From positions 1 to 64,000 of the forward strand of contig NW_026252172.1 of assembly GCF_025399195.1 (NCBI RefSeq): a DNA stretch of 64,000 bases, written 5' to 3'. How positions within the stretch are numbered: position 1 is the stretch's first letter; each line of letters opens with the position of its first letter. This document shows positions 34,858 to 50,900 of this stretch, piece by piece. This DNA is from Umbelopsis ramanniana AG. Taxonomy: Eukaryota > Mucoromycota > Umbelopsidomycetes > Umbelopsidales > Umbelopsidaceae. Under the pieces are notes generated by a model that had not been told where the DNA came from, did not search any database, and saw only the letters and a list, made by a program, of their open reading frames with translations. The translations under genes and the position numbers were made by a program.

Positions 34858-36524
34858 CTATCGATATTCTTGGATTCGTCGCGATTGCTTTTGTCGCACT
34901 TTTTCATATCGGTACATCAGATTTGCAATATCCTGTTCGCAACACAAACATGAACAACGTGATTATGCATATTTCCACCCAAAGAAATGGCGATGTGACT
35001 AACCTTAGCAATAACAAAGAGGCAGCCTCCAAGTACATTTCGATGAAAAGGTTCAGGGAATATTCGACGCACTACCTTCATGTGATAAAGGCAACTGCAA
35101 GCAGAGCAAAGCATATATAAATTCATCAGGTCACACATGGAAAGCGCACACCACAATGTACGCACCTGCCAATCATACTACCTATTGCTGGCCAAAGCAA
35201 AGCGCCAACAACAGTTATTCCAACATCGCGAGTGTCTCGGCCGATCAACATATCAGGTTCAATATCATCGTATGGTTCGTGGCCACTCTCCTCTGACTCA
35301 AATGAGCTCCGTCGTCTTGGTCTGCCGTGGATTTGCTCCAAGGTTCTGGCTCTGGATCCATCTCTGGATCGGACGAGTTTGCGAGAAAGATATTGGCGGG
35401 CAATGGAGAAAATGTTATTGTACAACAGCCTAATGTTGGAATCGATAGGGAGTGAGGAAAAATTAGCGTAAATAGAAAATAATTATCTTGGTTCAATGCT
35501 GATTTGTTTTTTTTTTCCTTGGTGTGGGAGAAAACGGGGGGGGGGGGGGGGGGACTGGAATGGTTAACTAAAACCAAGGCAAAAACCCAACTGTTACAGC
35601 TGGACTAGGTGGCCAGCCGATACGCATCTGCTGTGGACCGCCCGATGCTCTTACCATCAGCACTGCAACAAAAGGTAGAATACCGTCGGCCCACCGAGAT
35701 CTGGAGGCAATCAAAACAACTGGGATCATTGGGAGACCCACCCAGGTTTTCCATGTCCATACGCCTGGCTGACCTAAAAGCCGTTCACCCTGTTTTGGCC
35801 CAAACAGAGTTAGCACGGCATATGCTCCATACGTTGTTGAAGAGATTAATACGGAGCATGTCAGGCCAAGGACGGTAATGTAAGGTGCAGCAATATGCAC
35901 TGCGGCGTCTGCTTTCGATAGTATATACAATGGTATACTGACTCTCTCTACCAACTGATAGGGAGTCGCACATTGTGGACAGAGGACCTATTGAACGTGC
36001 TATTAGAGGATGTGTATATTTTTTGACTCGGGTGATGATTATTTTTGTCAGCGGTACGTTACCCTACGGAAAGGCTGTCCCTTTTGATTTTCAGAGATCC
36101 AGTTCAAAAGACATTCCTCGTGACAAATTAGAGAGCATTTGCATGGCTTCACCCACTTGCCCTCAGAATCTTCCTCTTCGCCAAAGCATATCCAGCAACG
36201 CTTTTCTTCCTCTTCGTCCTGTTGAGGTGTGGTGATTACGGGTTGTGGCAGAGACAGGACTTCCTCCTGTACAACCTGAGTTGCGTTAGTTGCTTCGGTA
36301 TAGGTAGATGGCCTAGGAGCCAGTATGGTGGACGATGAAGATGAAGTGGTGGATGAGGTTGATGCGTTAGAACACACAGAATCAGCCAAATTATTTTCGG
36401 CTTTGTTGATCCTCCATTGAACAGTTCTATTGACAATATCGTCTTCGGGGTCTTCTGTTGTTATGATTGTATATGTACTGGATGATTCGCGGTTATTTCT
36501 TGAACGCTGCTCTCTTTGTGACAT
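34858..36524 (-). CDS. RING-CH (MARCH5-like) membrane E3 ubiquitin ligase
   Basis: Five exons: 36524-36063, 35987-35575, 35429-35166, 35094-35004 and 34932-34858; 434 residues. A disordered N-terminus with poly-Ser is followed by the RING-CH finger: CWICFGEEEDSEGKWVKPC, CKCSLICHEECLLNW, then VLCPQCATPYQL across intron 1. Several membrane segments follow (ILSKADAAVHIAAPYITVLG, GITVVGALLWPAIGSMIG). The C-terminus has KVVRRIFPEPFHRNVLGGCL and a basic tail (YEKVRQKQSRRIQEY). This order matches MARCH5-type ligases of the mitochondrial or ER membrane, which ubiquitinate organelle-shaping proteins. Intron 2 starts with GTTTTA, a weak donor, and contains an 18-nt homopolymer, so splicing there may be inefficient. 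Location is inferred from the family. Confidence 0.85.
35536..35553. repeat. 18-nt G homopolymer inside an intron
   Basis: Eighteen consecutive G on the plus strand, C on the sense strand of the RING-CH gene, within intron 2. It reads as an extended polypyrimidine run in the transcript. Exact length is prone to sequencing and replication error. Confidence 0.8.
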
Positions 36525-37319
36525 GTTGGCATGTAGATTTGACAGTGACGAAGTATCCCAGTGATAAAGCTGAAAAGCTCGTGGGGGGAAATCAGCGCAT
36601 TGGCATAATTTGAATCTCCGACGCCATACAATACCCACATGCTGTCCATCAACTCTTTCACAACTTGTGTAGCGAGACAGGAGGAAGTTAATAATTTAAC
36701 GTCACCTTAATTATTCCGATTCGTACATCACATTTCTGTATAAATAAATCCTCATTCTTGTGGGTCATCACTGACCGGCCGGTGTAACTCTCAAGCGGTC
36801 ACTCACGGGACATCATGGGTGGTGTGTTCATGGGGTTAGCTCTAGCAAACAAGGCAAGTTGGAGGTCTGGAACATGGGTCAGTTTCTATACCTTCGTTCT
36901 ATCATTGCTTTTGCTTGTTTATATCGACATGGTTCATACCTAAACAAATTCATCGCCGTTCCACCAGTCGGATTGCTTGCACCTGCGTGGGCAAACATCC
37001 CCGATGCACCGTGGCCACCCAGTCAGCTCGACCTTGAACAAATTTTTCCTTGCTGAATTTTGGGGAAGGCTTTGTGTTCAGGTCATTCGTTTGCACCTAG
37101 TATACCTCTGCGCGTAGTACCTGAAAAAGCAAAAAGAGAACTTTTTTTTTCCTTACGTCAAATAAAGCCATTGTCCCAAGCGTGCATCTTACATGTACTG
37201 ACCCAATATTTGTATCCCTTCGCAGAGTATATAAATACAATTCTACTATCCCACGATTCCCCTTCCATACTTTCTCTTACACTTTCTTTCACTTCAACTT
37301 CTTTTTTCTATTCAGTTCA
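36525..37319. other. Divergent promoter region
   Basis: Between the RING-CH ligase (minus) and the Ran1-like kinase (plus). No gene is supported. The last 150 bp are C/T-rich, as in fungal leaders. Confidence 0.5.
37228..37237 (+). promoter_or_regulatory. Putative TATA box of the Ran1-like kinase
   Basis: TATATAAATA lies 83 bp before the ATG at 37320 and is followed by a C/T-rich leader. Confidence 0.5.
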
Positions 37320-38730
37320 ATGGGTCTTGATCGCTTCGAATCAACGTATGCAGACTACTATGATACAATTGTCGGTCAATACAGAATCAAAGAACCCATC
37401 GGCTCAGGAGCATATGGCTGTGTCTTTAAAGCTGTTCACGTATTCTATGGTACATGGCACGCTCTCAAGTGTATACCAAAAGAAAGAGAAACAAGATATC
37501 AACATATAAAAGAAGTGAACTTCCACACCAGACTGTCTCGACATCCTCATATTGTAACTTTGGAGAAGGTCATCGAAACAGCAACCGAAATATGGTTAGC
37601 TTTGGAACTTGGACAGTGCGATTTGTTTTCATGGATAACCGACAAGCACTCTTTTACTCTCAGCGAGCAATGCATAAGGACAATGTTCCTACAAATAATA
37701 GATGCTGTTTCTTATTGTCATAGCCAAGGTATCGCGCATAGAGACATCAAACCTGAGAATATCTTAATATATGACAACGGAACCACTTGCAAGCTGGCCG
37801 ATTTTGGCTTGGCCACCTCGGAGGAGCAAACCGATGAATTTGGCTGTGGTAGCAGTTTTTACCTTTCGCCAGGTAAAGTGTCATTTTTATTTTTTGAGAT
37901 TTAATCGTATGATCATCTATCAATCTCACTCACTTTCATTGAACCGTTTCTTTTGCCGATGTTTAGAGTGTCAAGGCTCGTTTGATACGAAGTCGTATGC
38001 TACTAAGCCTAACGATATATGGTCTCTTGGAATTATTCTCATAAACCTCATTGTAGGAAGAAACCCTTGGAAGCAGGCAAATGCTCGAGATCAAACATTT
38101 GTAGCTTTCCTCAAGAAGCCGGACTTCTTGAAAACAGTTTTGCCTATATCCGATGAAGTCAACGATATTCTCTTAGGCATATTCAAATTAGACCCAACTC
38201 TTCGTCTAAATATACAAGAGCTACGGAGCAAAATCATTGGTTGTAGTCAGTTCAAGCGTCCAGCTTCTCAGTTTTCCAAGAAAGCTGCGTCAGCTCGTCC
38301 GTCTATTGCTACAGTGGCTAATTTTGATCAGTCCGTGTCAGCTACTCGTTGCAGTAGTATTCGATCAGATGACAGCTGGAGCTCCTGTTACTCCGATTTC
38401 AGTGGACATATAGACGAATCTCCTTCTGACCTTGCCAACAACGGCAAGCTGGTTGATGCCGATCCAAACGTGACCTACCGCTCTACTAACGACTCGTCAC
38501 TGGTTGACGGCCCTTCCCGCAAAGACTCTTTAGGACCGTCTTTAAATACTGTATGCTCGGTGGCGTCCAGTGCCAGTGACGGTTCAGAATGTTGCACTCC
38601 TGAGACCCAGCTTAAATCTTTGTTATGGAGTCATACCACCATACAGAAATATGAAGACACCGTCCCTGACGATGAACGCCTGAAAGACATATACACCGAT
38701 ACCACCAGTGCTTACTGCTGTCCGCCATGA
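37320..38730 (+). CDS. Ser/Thr protein kinase, Ran1/Sks1/Vhs1-like
   Basis: Two exons, 37320-37872 and 37967-38730; 438 residues. The kinase domain occupies about residues 20-315: glycine loop IGSGAYGCVFKA, ALKCIPK for the ATP lysine, HRDIKPENILIYDNG, DFGLATSEE, and DIWSLGIILINLIVGRNPW. The FGCGSSFYLSPE activation segment and the block preceding NPW are typical of the fungal Ran1 (Pat1), Sks1 and Vhs1 group. Members respond to nutrients and control meiotic entry or glucose adaptation. The C-terminal 120 residues are Ser-rich and disordered. The ATG at 37320 lies just after a C/T-rich leader. Specific pathway is inferred only from the family. Confidence 0.9.
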
Positions 38731-39038
38731 TACCCTTCTTGATTTTTCACATAATGCATATAGTTACCGTTAGCTAACAGATCACACATCCATCCATTAA
38801 ATAATTCATCAAAATAAAATAAAAATTACAGAGGTTTATGACTGAATACTTGAGGGCAAAGGAAAGGCATGGCCCTATCTGATTGGATGCTGACCAGATG
38901 GAGATTTCGCTCAGGCAGGGCCGCCATTTCCAATTTTGGTCCGCCCGTAATGAAAGCCGAAGGAAGACAAAAGCTTGAAAACCGAGCTGCCACCTTTACA
39001 TCAGCCCTACCCATTCCTTTCACAAGTTCATCCAGCCA
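38731..39038. other. Spacer, no gene
   Basis: 3' flank of the kinase and promoter of the SLC35B4-type gene. No credible exon is seen. Confidence 0.5.
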
Positions 39039-40624
39039 ATGTCCGTAGAAACGACAAAATCTCTACAGCCGTCCTTCATCAAGTCGCTACTACAAGTCTT
39101 TGCCAATGAATACATACTGATCTTGTCGTTGATCTTTGGAGGTTGCTGCAGTAATGTGTTTGCGCTGGAAATCCTGGTTGGGTAACTTACATTTCCTTTA
39201 AACTTCGTTCAACGATATATCTTCTACACTATTTGATATGCTGATTTGATCCTTTCTATAGTGATGCGCCAAAAAGTGGTATGTTCCTGAGCAATATCGT
39301 CACAGAGACAATATGAATGCTCAATTTGGCATGCCTTGAAATTAGCGTCTGTGCAACGTCTTGTTCTAACTGCTAATATTACTACAGGTCAATTAATCAC
39401 TCTCGGTCAGTTTATCTTTGTTGCTTTCGAAGGCTTGTTTCATCATGTGCAATGGCCAAGCGCGTCTGGATGCTGGTGGTGGCCAACTTTTCTACCATCA
39501 TTAAAACCTCGCGCTGTACCCATACAGCGATGGTTCATCTTGGTCGTTATATTTTACGTCGTCTCGGCTTTGAACAATATTGCTCTCGGCTACAATATAT
39601 CAATGCCGTTGCATATCATCTTCCGGAGCGGTGGCCTCATTGTAAACATGTTTTTGGGCTGGTTATTGCTTGGCAAAAGGTATGTCGTGTTTCATCTCGT
39701 TTGAAAGTCGCAAGCGGATTTACCACTTCTGCTGACGGATATTCAGATATTCAACCGGACAGGTGACGGCAGTCATCTTGGTTACAATAGGAGTTGTTTG
39801 GGCAACCATCGCTTCAACTAAGTCTGACAGCAAGGTAAGCATCCTTCCATAGTTCTACAGTATACAAATCAACGAGCCAACAAATTTTGCAGAAAGAGTC
39901 AGGGCCGTCGTCGAATTTTGCTTTGGGAATATTGATTTTGTCGATTGCAATGGTGCTTTCTGCTGGCTTGGGTCTTCTGCAAGAGATTACTTATCGCAAA
40001 TACGGAAAGGCTTGGAGGGAGGGTCTATTTTACACTGTAAGTATTGAAGATGGATGTCAGAAATAAGGGGACCGTGCAACTGGAGATATGTTTCTCATTC
40101 TGGCATATTTCCTTTAGCATGGACTATCACTTCCGATCTTTTTGTTTTTTTACAAGGACATCTGGAATCAAGTTCAGATTTACAATCAATCACCTTTGGT
40201 TTCCCCGCTACAGGTGGTTGAGAAACTGCCTTTCGCCAATGACTTGATCTCAATCATACCTACAAGCATTTTGGCTTCGTTGCAGATGCCAAAACTATGG
40301 TATTATCTCATAATGGACGTTTTGACCCAGTAAGTTACCATGGAAATGATGAAAGTTTTGTCAAAAATATATAATAATGGAGACATTGTCCACAGATACG
40401 TTTGCATTTCAGGGGTTAATCGAATGACAGCCATATCCACCTCACTGACGCTAAATTTAGTGCTTAATTTGCGAAAGTTTACATCGTTGGTGATATCTAT
40501 CGTGTATTTTAACAATGCATTTGATATGGGAGCCGTTTTTGGTTCAATTCTGGTATTCATTGGTACAATTCTGTATACCCAATCTGCATCCAGACCGGCA
40601 GCACCGGCTAAAAAGTCGCAGTAA
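39039..40624 (+). CDS. Nucleotide-sugar transporter, SLC35B4/Yea4 type
   Basis: Seven exons: 39039-39181, 39262-39278, 39388-39679, 39747-39834, 39893-40036, 40118-40329 and 40396-40624; 374 residues. About ten membrane segments are seen, starting with LILSLIFGGCCSNVFALEIL. The family blocks MPLHIIFRSGGLIVNMFLGW, GLGLLQEITYRKYGKAWREG and SGVNRMTAISTSLTLNLVLN fit the SLC35B/UAA group. Members carry UDP-GlcNAc or UDP-xylose into the ER or Golgi; yeast Yea4 supplies UDP-GlcNAc for chitin. The C-terminus is Lys-containing (APAKKSQ), compatible with ER retrieval. Exon 2 is 17 nt, which automated gene finders may miss. Confidence 0.9.
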
Positions 40625-40894
40625 TGAGTCAAATAGAGAGATATTAACAATAATCAAACTCAATCAATATACATTATAATCTTATTTCATATCTTCAATT
40701 TTTTTTTACGGTTATCTTGTTACCGAAACTATCTCCTCGGGCTCAATCCTGATGATGATATCGGCTTGGTCGAGACTACTGCTGTGGAGGTTGAAGGTCC
40801 GACCAACGAAAATCACAGCAATGCGGTCACCAGCTTTTCCGCTTCAGGCTCCTCTGATAACTGCTTTTCAACACTCACCTTTCCCTCAGTGCCG

Positions 40895-42358
40895 ATGTCA
40901 GAACAACAAGCTCAAGAATACATACAGCAAGCTGAAAAGAAGTTGAACGGATGGGGCTGGTTTGGAGGGGGTAACAAATACGAAGACGCTGCCGAGCTTT
41001 ATGCCAAAGCCGGAAACACATTCAAACTTGCAAAGAGATGTAAGTAAACCATTTACTGTTAATTGGGAGCCTCTCCGGCAAGGGTGTGATTTCGATGCCA
41101 TTGTCCAAACCTCAACTCGCCAATCGACTGTTTCTGTATTGTCCGATTACTTTTCTGCCGGGTATTGTGCAGTGTCATTGAACGACTTCGGAGACTAAGA
41201 TCGCAATCGGCTGTTAGTCCCTTCAAGGGAGCCTTGACAACTGAAGTTTATACTATATCCAACCAACTGTACGAATGCAGAAAGGACAAAAGATAATAAC
41301 TAGAATGATATATCTCTAACACTGATTCTATGGCGTTTCAGGGATTGATGCAGGTGATACTTTCATGAAGGCGGCAGAACTCCATAAAAAAGTCGCAGAT
41401 TCACGTTTTGAAGCTTCTCGCGATTACGAAAACGCTTCAAAGTGCTATAAGAAGTCAAAGCCAGAAGGTATGATGAGAGGAAGAAAGAAGGGTTACTCTT
41501 TTCTAGCAACTTGTGTGTGGTCCAACTTACCAACCTGAAATCTTCATATATAGCTGCCGTGGGAGCTTTACTGGAGGCTATAAACATCGATAAAGAAATG
41601 GCAAATTTCAGAATCGCTGCTAAACATCATAGTGAAGTAGCAGAGATTTACGAAAATGATCTTGTCGACTTACCTGCTGCTCTCGATAACTGGGATAATG
41701 CCGCTCAACTGTATCTTGCAGATGATTCACCAGCGTATGTGTAGCCTTCCAGGTTATCTTTCAAAAATTACGTGGCCTAATATTTGTTTATTATTGTTTT
41801 ACCTCTACAGAATGGTCAGCAAGTGTACTCTCAAGGCTGCACACCTCGCTGCTGTACTTGGACAGTATGATAATGCTATTGAGAAGTTTGAAAGCGTTGC
41901 AGCTGCTTCAGTGGACAACCAGTTGACGAAGTGGTCAGTTAAGGAATACTTCTTGAAGGCTGGTCTTTGCCAACTTTGTACAGGGGTACGTTTTTTTGAT
42001 TATCAATGTCAGTTTGTATGTTTATGGATGTGGTCTAACAGATAATAGGATACTGTTCGAGTTCAACAAGCGTTGGAGAAATATTGCAATATGGATGTAT
42101 CTTTTGAAAGCACTCGAGAATACGAGTTTTTGCAGGTATTTATATCAGCACTGTTTTGCAATAGTTTGGATATCGGAAAGGCCCATAGTTAATAATACTA
42201 TTTAATAGGACATTCTTGAATGTGTCGAAAACGATGAGGTCGATCTGTTCACACAAAAAGTGTATGCTTTTGATGAAAAGACTAAACTGGACAATTGGAA
42301 AACCAGTATTCTTCTCAAGATTAAGAAGAGTATGGCAGAGGAGCCTTCTCTAATGTAA
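40895..42358 (+). CDS. SEC17: Alpha-SNAP (Sec17), SNARE disassembly adaptor
   Basis: Six exons: 40895-41039, 41342-41467, 41554-41734, 41811-41985, 42049-42135 and 42209-42358; 287 residues, the usual length. The TPR-like alpha-solenoid starts [20 protein letters not shown], which includes the membrane-contacting loop, and continues [33 protein letters not shown] and [19 protein letters not shown]. The C-terminus ([19 protein letters not shown]) with conserved acidic residues activates the NSF ATPase. The protein links SNARE complexes to NSF/Sec18 in all vesicle fusion steps. The first intron (302 nt) is long for this window. The gene converges on malonyl-CoA decarboxylase. Confidence 0.94.
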
Positions 42359-42614
42359 TGGAACTTCCCCAAATGACATGTATCATATTATTATCTACAC
42401 CAGAAACTCGTTCAGTTCTGTTGCTTCGCTTTCGTTACCTCTATGCCAAATATTAGTTGAAATATTTTACAGTAACAATGTTTCCAACTTCTATAAACAA
42501 GCAGATTCACACACGTAATCATATAATGAATAGTGTCAATTTATGAAAAGGCATAGGTATATTTGCCAACTGTGTTTCTACAAGTACACTCTAATTAAGG
42601 ATATCGGCCGTTCA

Positions 42615-44844
42615 CTAGTTCTCCACGGCGACCAGTCGAACATTATCGCTAACACGCTCCCTAAGCCATTGGTTATCATCTCCATTACCAGCATTGCTCA
42701 CGGTGATGATGCCTTTGGCAAGATATTCTTCATTATTTTCTTCTATGTGATCCAGCAAGTAGTTGTAGTTGACCATGATGGAGAATGATTCGGCAATACC
42801 TTTGTCTGAAAATATTTTGGGATTACTTTTGCTGTGACCGACATGGAAATATGATGTATCGTTCGGCTATATATTACCTGAGGTATCTGCCATCCAATTC
42901 AACTGGTGAGCGCACGCTCCGTTTCGCAAGTGAAAGTTTGCTAGAAACGAATAGAAAGTAAAGGTCAACAGGGACGAACTCTTCAACTGTACGTGACAGT
43001 GTTTTGTTGGCATATTAACGTACCAACTGGATCCAAAGCAAAATTGCCGCGTCTCTCAGAAAGCAAGTACTCTGCACACAGGCGCATTAAAACCGGCTTA
43101 ATCGCTGATGACTTTGCATTATCGTGAATCCAATCGTTAGTGTCAACAATTTCCTTTTTGCCAAAGTGGAGTATTCACGGTTAGTCAAATCAAAAAATTT
43201 CTTTAGAAAGATCTGTAACCTCATCCTACGTACCTGGATAGATCCGACTGTAGATATGCTTTCAAGCTCTTTTCTGATGTGTTCATTGACTTGAACTTGG
43301 TGTCGTAGCCATCCACGGAAGCCTGGTATTGGGCTAAGCGTAGCGAAGGTTTTAATCTGTGGAAATTCCTTTTTTAAGTCGCGCACTACTCGCTTGATTA
43401 GAAAGTTCCCCAGATTGATTCCACTCAGACCACGCTGAGTTGTAATAGAGTAAAACGTCGCACATGAAATTTTTTGAGCGTCTTGATGTATAGATAGGTC
43501 TTCCTCCGTAAGAATGCGCTGGATGGATGTTGATATGGAATCCACTAGTGCAACTTGTACAAAAACGAGAGGCTCTGTTGGCATATTGTTGAAGAAAAAT
43601 CCAAAAACTCGTCTTCTTGGGCCAACTCGTCTACCATCCACAATAGGAAAGTACCAGTCATTACACGTGTGAAGACAATCGAATATGGGGGGCTGAACTT
43701 TAGGCTTACCTCTTCATGTCTTGCCAATCTTTGACCGCATGTACCGCCTCATATTGTCCAATCTTTTCTAGCACTACAGCAGGGCTCTGCCATGTAATCC
43801 GCTCAAGCTTCAAGAACCCAAATAGCCAATTCTGTAGTTTGGCTTTGATACTAGCATCTAAAGCCATCAAATGTCCAATGGCATCTTGTTTATGTTTGAA
43901 AGAACCTATCGTTTGCTACAAATGTAATTTAATTAGCTTATTCGCACGTTTTGCATTTATCAAGGCCATACTCACCAATAAATCTGCACGCATGTCTATA
44001 AGAAATTTCATTCCTCCCGGTAACTGATTGACTCTATCAAAGAATGTACTGTGAAGCGGATCTAGGCTATGTTTTAAAGCCAATTCCGTCCTCCATAGCT
44101 GGGACTAGAGTTAGAACAAATTAGTAAGTTGTACAATTAGTTTGGGGTAGTGCATCTAAGGATAACACGTTACTTCAGATGCTTTTGCGGAGGATGCTAG
44201 TTTCAGGTAGTTTTCGGACGCTGCGACCGTCTGTTTTCGATCAACACCTGTATAATATTATCCCATCATTGAATATCAGTTTACCAAACATTGCGTGAAT
44301 TCTATAAAGGCTTACCAAAATCACGGACAAGGATTTCAAAAAACTTGATTTTCTCTTCCTATTCAACGCCCTTAGTAATTTGACACGATCAAGAAATCCT
44401 AACCATCCAGCAACCTACTTGATCCAGTCCTTCATAGAGTTCACAGCAGGCTTTTACAACAACGCTTGGCATAAGGTCTCCTTTCACCGGTGAAGACGTA
44501 TCTTCGGAGATCACCGTACTAAGTAGCTTTTGCATAAATGCTGTGTCGCGTATGGCCAGCTTGGAAGTAGTAGAGCTGAAAGAAAAGAAGCCTAGTAGAA
44601 AAAACTTGTGAGTTACAATATATGGTGCATTTTGTGGTTACGTTGGGTGAGTGCGTGCCACTTTACCAGGTTCTCGCACATAGTTGGATATAATATCCCA
44701 GTAGTCTTCCACAAAGCGTAAAACGTTGTTGGGCGGAGGAGGTTCCCGAGCGCTAGACCAGTAGCGAACTGTCGCTGGCATTCTATTCCGTACAGCTGTT
44801 TGTCTAACGAGACGTGCAATGGAGTACATCTGCCGGTGAGTCAT
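42615..44844 (-). CDS. Malonyl-CoA decarboxylase
   Basis: Ten exons: 44844-44667, 44591-44419, 44358-44316, 44247-44174, 44098-43976, 43915-43710, 43630-43234, 43153-43024, 42940-42878 and 42805-42615; 525 residues. The N-terminus (MTHRQMYSIARLVRQTAVRN) looks like a mitochondrial presequence. Family blocks include MKFLIDMRADLL, FLKLERITWQSPAVVLEKI, EPLVFVQVALV, FYSITTQRGLSGINLGNFLI and TLSPIPGFRGWL with the active Ser at about 365. NFHLRNGACAHQLNWMADTS supplies the catalytic His at about 445. It converts malonyl-CoA to acetyl-CoA and CO2, clearing an inhibitor of fatty-acid oxidation. The C-terminus is VEN, so the peroxisomal SKL signal of the animal enzyme is absent. For intron 7 I use a distal acceptor preceded by a TTGACTAAC branch site, which restores the frame. 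Confidence 0.92.
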
Positions 44845-44977
44845 GGTCCCCAGTCAGCGTGGGAGAAGGAAGGGAGTTAGCCGTACAGAAATTTCACAGT
44901 ACCAAAATCAAAAATCATCATGTAGGGAAACTCAAGCAGCGCTATTTCAGCCTTCCTCCGCAATCCTTTGATTCAAT

Positions 44978-47842
<2,865 letters not shown>

Positions 47843-47971
47843 TTTACATACCCTGTGAAATTTTTGTTACGGTTGCAGTTCTGGACAATTAAAAAAAAAA
47901 AAGTTTAAAAAATTGAACTTTCCTTTGAGTCATTCTTTCGCATTCGAAATTCACCAGCAACTTGATTTAGC

Positions 47972-50900
47972 ATGGCGGATAGTTTGCAAAGCCTTTTGGA
48001 AGTAAGCAATTCAATATGACCTGAGTGTCTTGTAGTTTAAAGTCATTAAAAAATATTGACGCCAATGTAGACGTTGCAACCGTCGTTGTTAGTCCTTCAA
48101 AATCCAAATTCAATAGACCGAACAGCTAAGCGCCTTGCCATTGGTAATTTACGAGAATGCGGAATGGGAAAACTCAAGGATCCTGAGACTGCTCGAGACT
48201 TCCTTCAAAATACGCACACTATATTATTGAACTGCATATGTCAGGACCGCGTCGAAAAATGCCGAGAACAATGTCTGGAGTTCACATATGACGCTTTTTC
48301 ATATTCGTCTGATACAAGCTTTGCTCTTGCAGCCACTCTAGAGTTGTGCAAAAAGAGAGTTCTTATTGCTCCGAAAATGAGAGAGCCTGAAGAAGAATCA
48401 GAGGAAATTCGGCTAGGAATTGTGAGGCTATTGAACCTTCTTTTATCTAAATGTTCAGCGCAAGCTATAAAACCGGCTATAGCGGATGATATAGTACAAG
48501 TTGTTCAAGGTTGTATCAAGGACAAGTTTCCCGATGTACAAAAGGAAGCATGCTGCGTGCTACTGACGATAACGGAGAGAAAGTCAAGCTATATTGGATA
48601 CTTTGGTGACAAGATCACGAAAGCAGTAACCCCCATTTTACGACATAAACATGCTATCCTTCGCACCTTGGGTATCCAGGTAAGAAATAAAAATCAGTCA
48701 ATGCAATTTTTTAAATTTAAATCTGATGATTTAGTTTATTCACTATTCAAGGTCGTGGAACGTTTGGTGGTGACCAACTTCGTTGGTCTAAAACCGTTGG
48801 TGGAAGTGACCGAGGACCACGATAAATCCATAATGGAGACCTTATCCTATGACAATTCTCCCGTCGTGAGAGAAGCATTGGCGCGCTGCAATACCACATG
48901 GCTCACCACTTGTTCGCCAATAGATCGATACAAGTTCGCGGATGCACTTCTTCCGCTATTACTGACAGCAGCTGTTGATGACATTCCGACAGTACGGCAG
49001 TGTGGTGAGAAAGGGCTTGGCGACGTTGATCATGTATGTATCAAAGATATGCAAGATGCTGGCATTTTAGCAGCCACGAGTAACATAAATGAGACTACCT
49101 CAGTTGGTAAGATACAGCTTATTTCTTGTTCTATACATTATTGCGTACATTATCTCATTTTCAAGTTTTCAATAGGCCTCACAAATCTTATACATCATAC
49201 CTTCAAGAGATCCCTTCATTCCATTTCACACGTCTTGTGTATTCCCTTCAATCAACAGCGAACACTTTCATTAAGTGCTCTACAAATTTTGCTAAAGTTT
49301 CCTTTGCAAGAGGACATAATAATGCAATTGAAGTTTATTGTTTCAACGCTTGCGACCGTGCGGGAGCTCGAAGTTCATTCGAAAGGAATACTGAATCAAG
49401 TATGTATACTAAAGATTAGAAGAAAAGCTTTAAATGAACATTATTGGCGACTAATGATGCATTCCTTGTCAGCTCGCAGATGCAATTGATGTTACTTCAA
49501 AAAAGATTCCAAAGTCATCTTTCTATCTCGACATATTAATTCCACAGATTTCGAACACACTCGAAGCTGATACACGTATGAATCCTTCCACTGCTATATG
49601 GCTGCTAGACCGATTTATAGACTGCGCAGCGAGAGATGCAATAAGCTTACATGAATTATCAAGAATTCTGGATCTTTTGAAAAGCCCAACGTTGTCAAAG
49701 ATACTGCTGAATGAAGAACGGTACATGGAAAGTGCTGCCAATATATTGGACTGTGCAATACTTCACTGTATAGAGACAACGCATGAGCCATTAAGCGAGG
49801 AAAACCGGTACAAAATTGTTTTGGTAGCTTTACAGCTGATGGCATTATGCTCCATGTCAGGAAAAGACATAGCGATGGGTGTTCAGCAAGACAAGGTGAC
49901 TATTATTGATTCCGTCAATACGAAGGAAAAATTAGTCAAAACTGTCATGATGCTTCACGGTACATCTCAGAAACCAGAGGATGTTTTTGTCCAGTACCTG
50001 CCATACTTTCTCGAAACCATTGCCAAACCTCGTGGAAACGCACCTGAAAAATGGAATGACGAATCCATATCTTTGCGAATGCTGGAAGTTATTATTATGG
50101 AAAGCAGACACAAAGTCATTGAAAGCAGCGATACTGTGAATAAAATAGTCAACGTACTCGTCAAATGCGGATCTCAACAACCTGATGGTAAAAATGGACG
50201 AGATACTGACAGCTCTGTCATAGGCGCAAGATTAAGGTATTTTTGGTTGCTCGCTCTATTTAATGAATACAATTCTAAAGCCTGATTTATAGATGTTTGG
50301 CCGTTATGACTTGGCTGTACAATATGGATAAAGACACGTTATATATCAAAGAACAGTCGTGTATCATTTTAAAGGAAATGATAGCATTGTGCATTGTTTC
50401 ATCAGAGCCGCAGAATGGCTCCTGCGCTCTCAACATTCAACATCAATTGAGGAGGCAAGCGATTGTCTGTCTGACGACTGCTCTGGAAACGCAAAGTATA
50501 ACGCCAGGTGACGATCAACAAGGTTTTATCCTGGATATTATAACCAAATGTCTTCAAGACGAAGATGAACAGACCAGGGTATTATCAGTTTCGGCAATGA
50601 CAGCATTCATAAAGCAACACAACAAAATGGATGGCAAGTTTAGCGCCGAACTTGAAAAGCATTGCCTTCACAACCTATTATCGCGATTGAAGGACCAAAA
50701 ACAAACTGTGTGCCTTTCACTTTACAATCAGCTGTCAGCAATATTCAACACTATTTCCAATGAAGGAATTTATGTAATAATCGATGCTTTAGTATCCCAA
50801 ATAGAATATGTAGATGAGTCTTCTGACAGGCAATTGAAGGTAATATTTTGTTCTCTTTTCTACTGCACTCGGTGCTATTACTTATCAAACTTGAAATATC

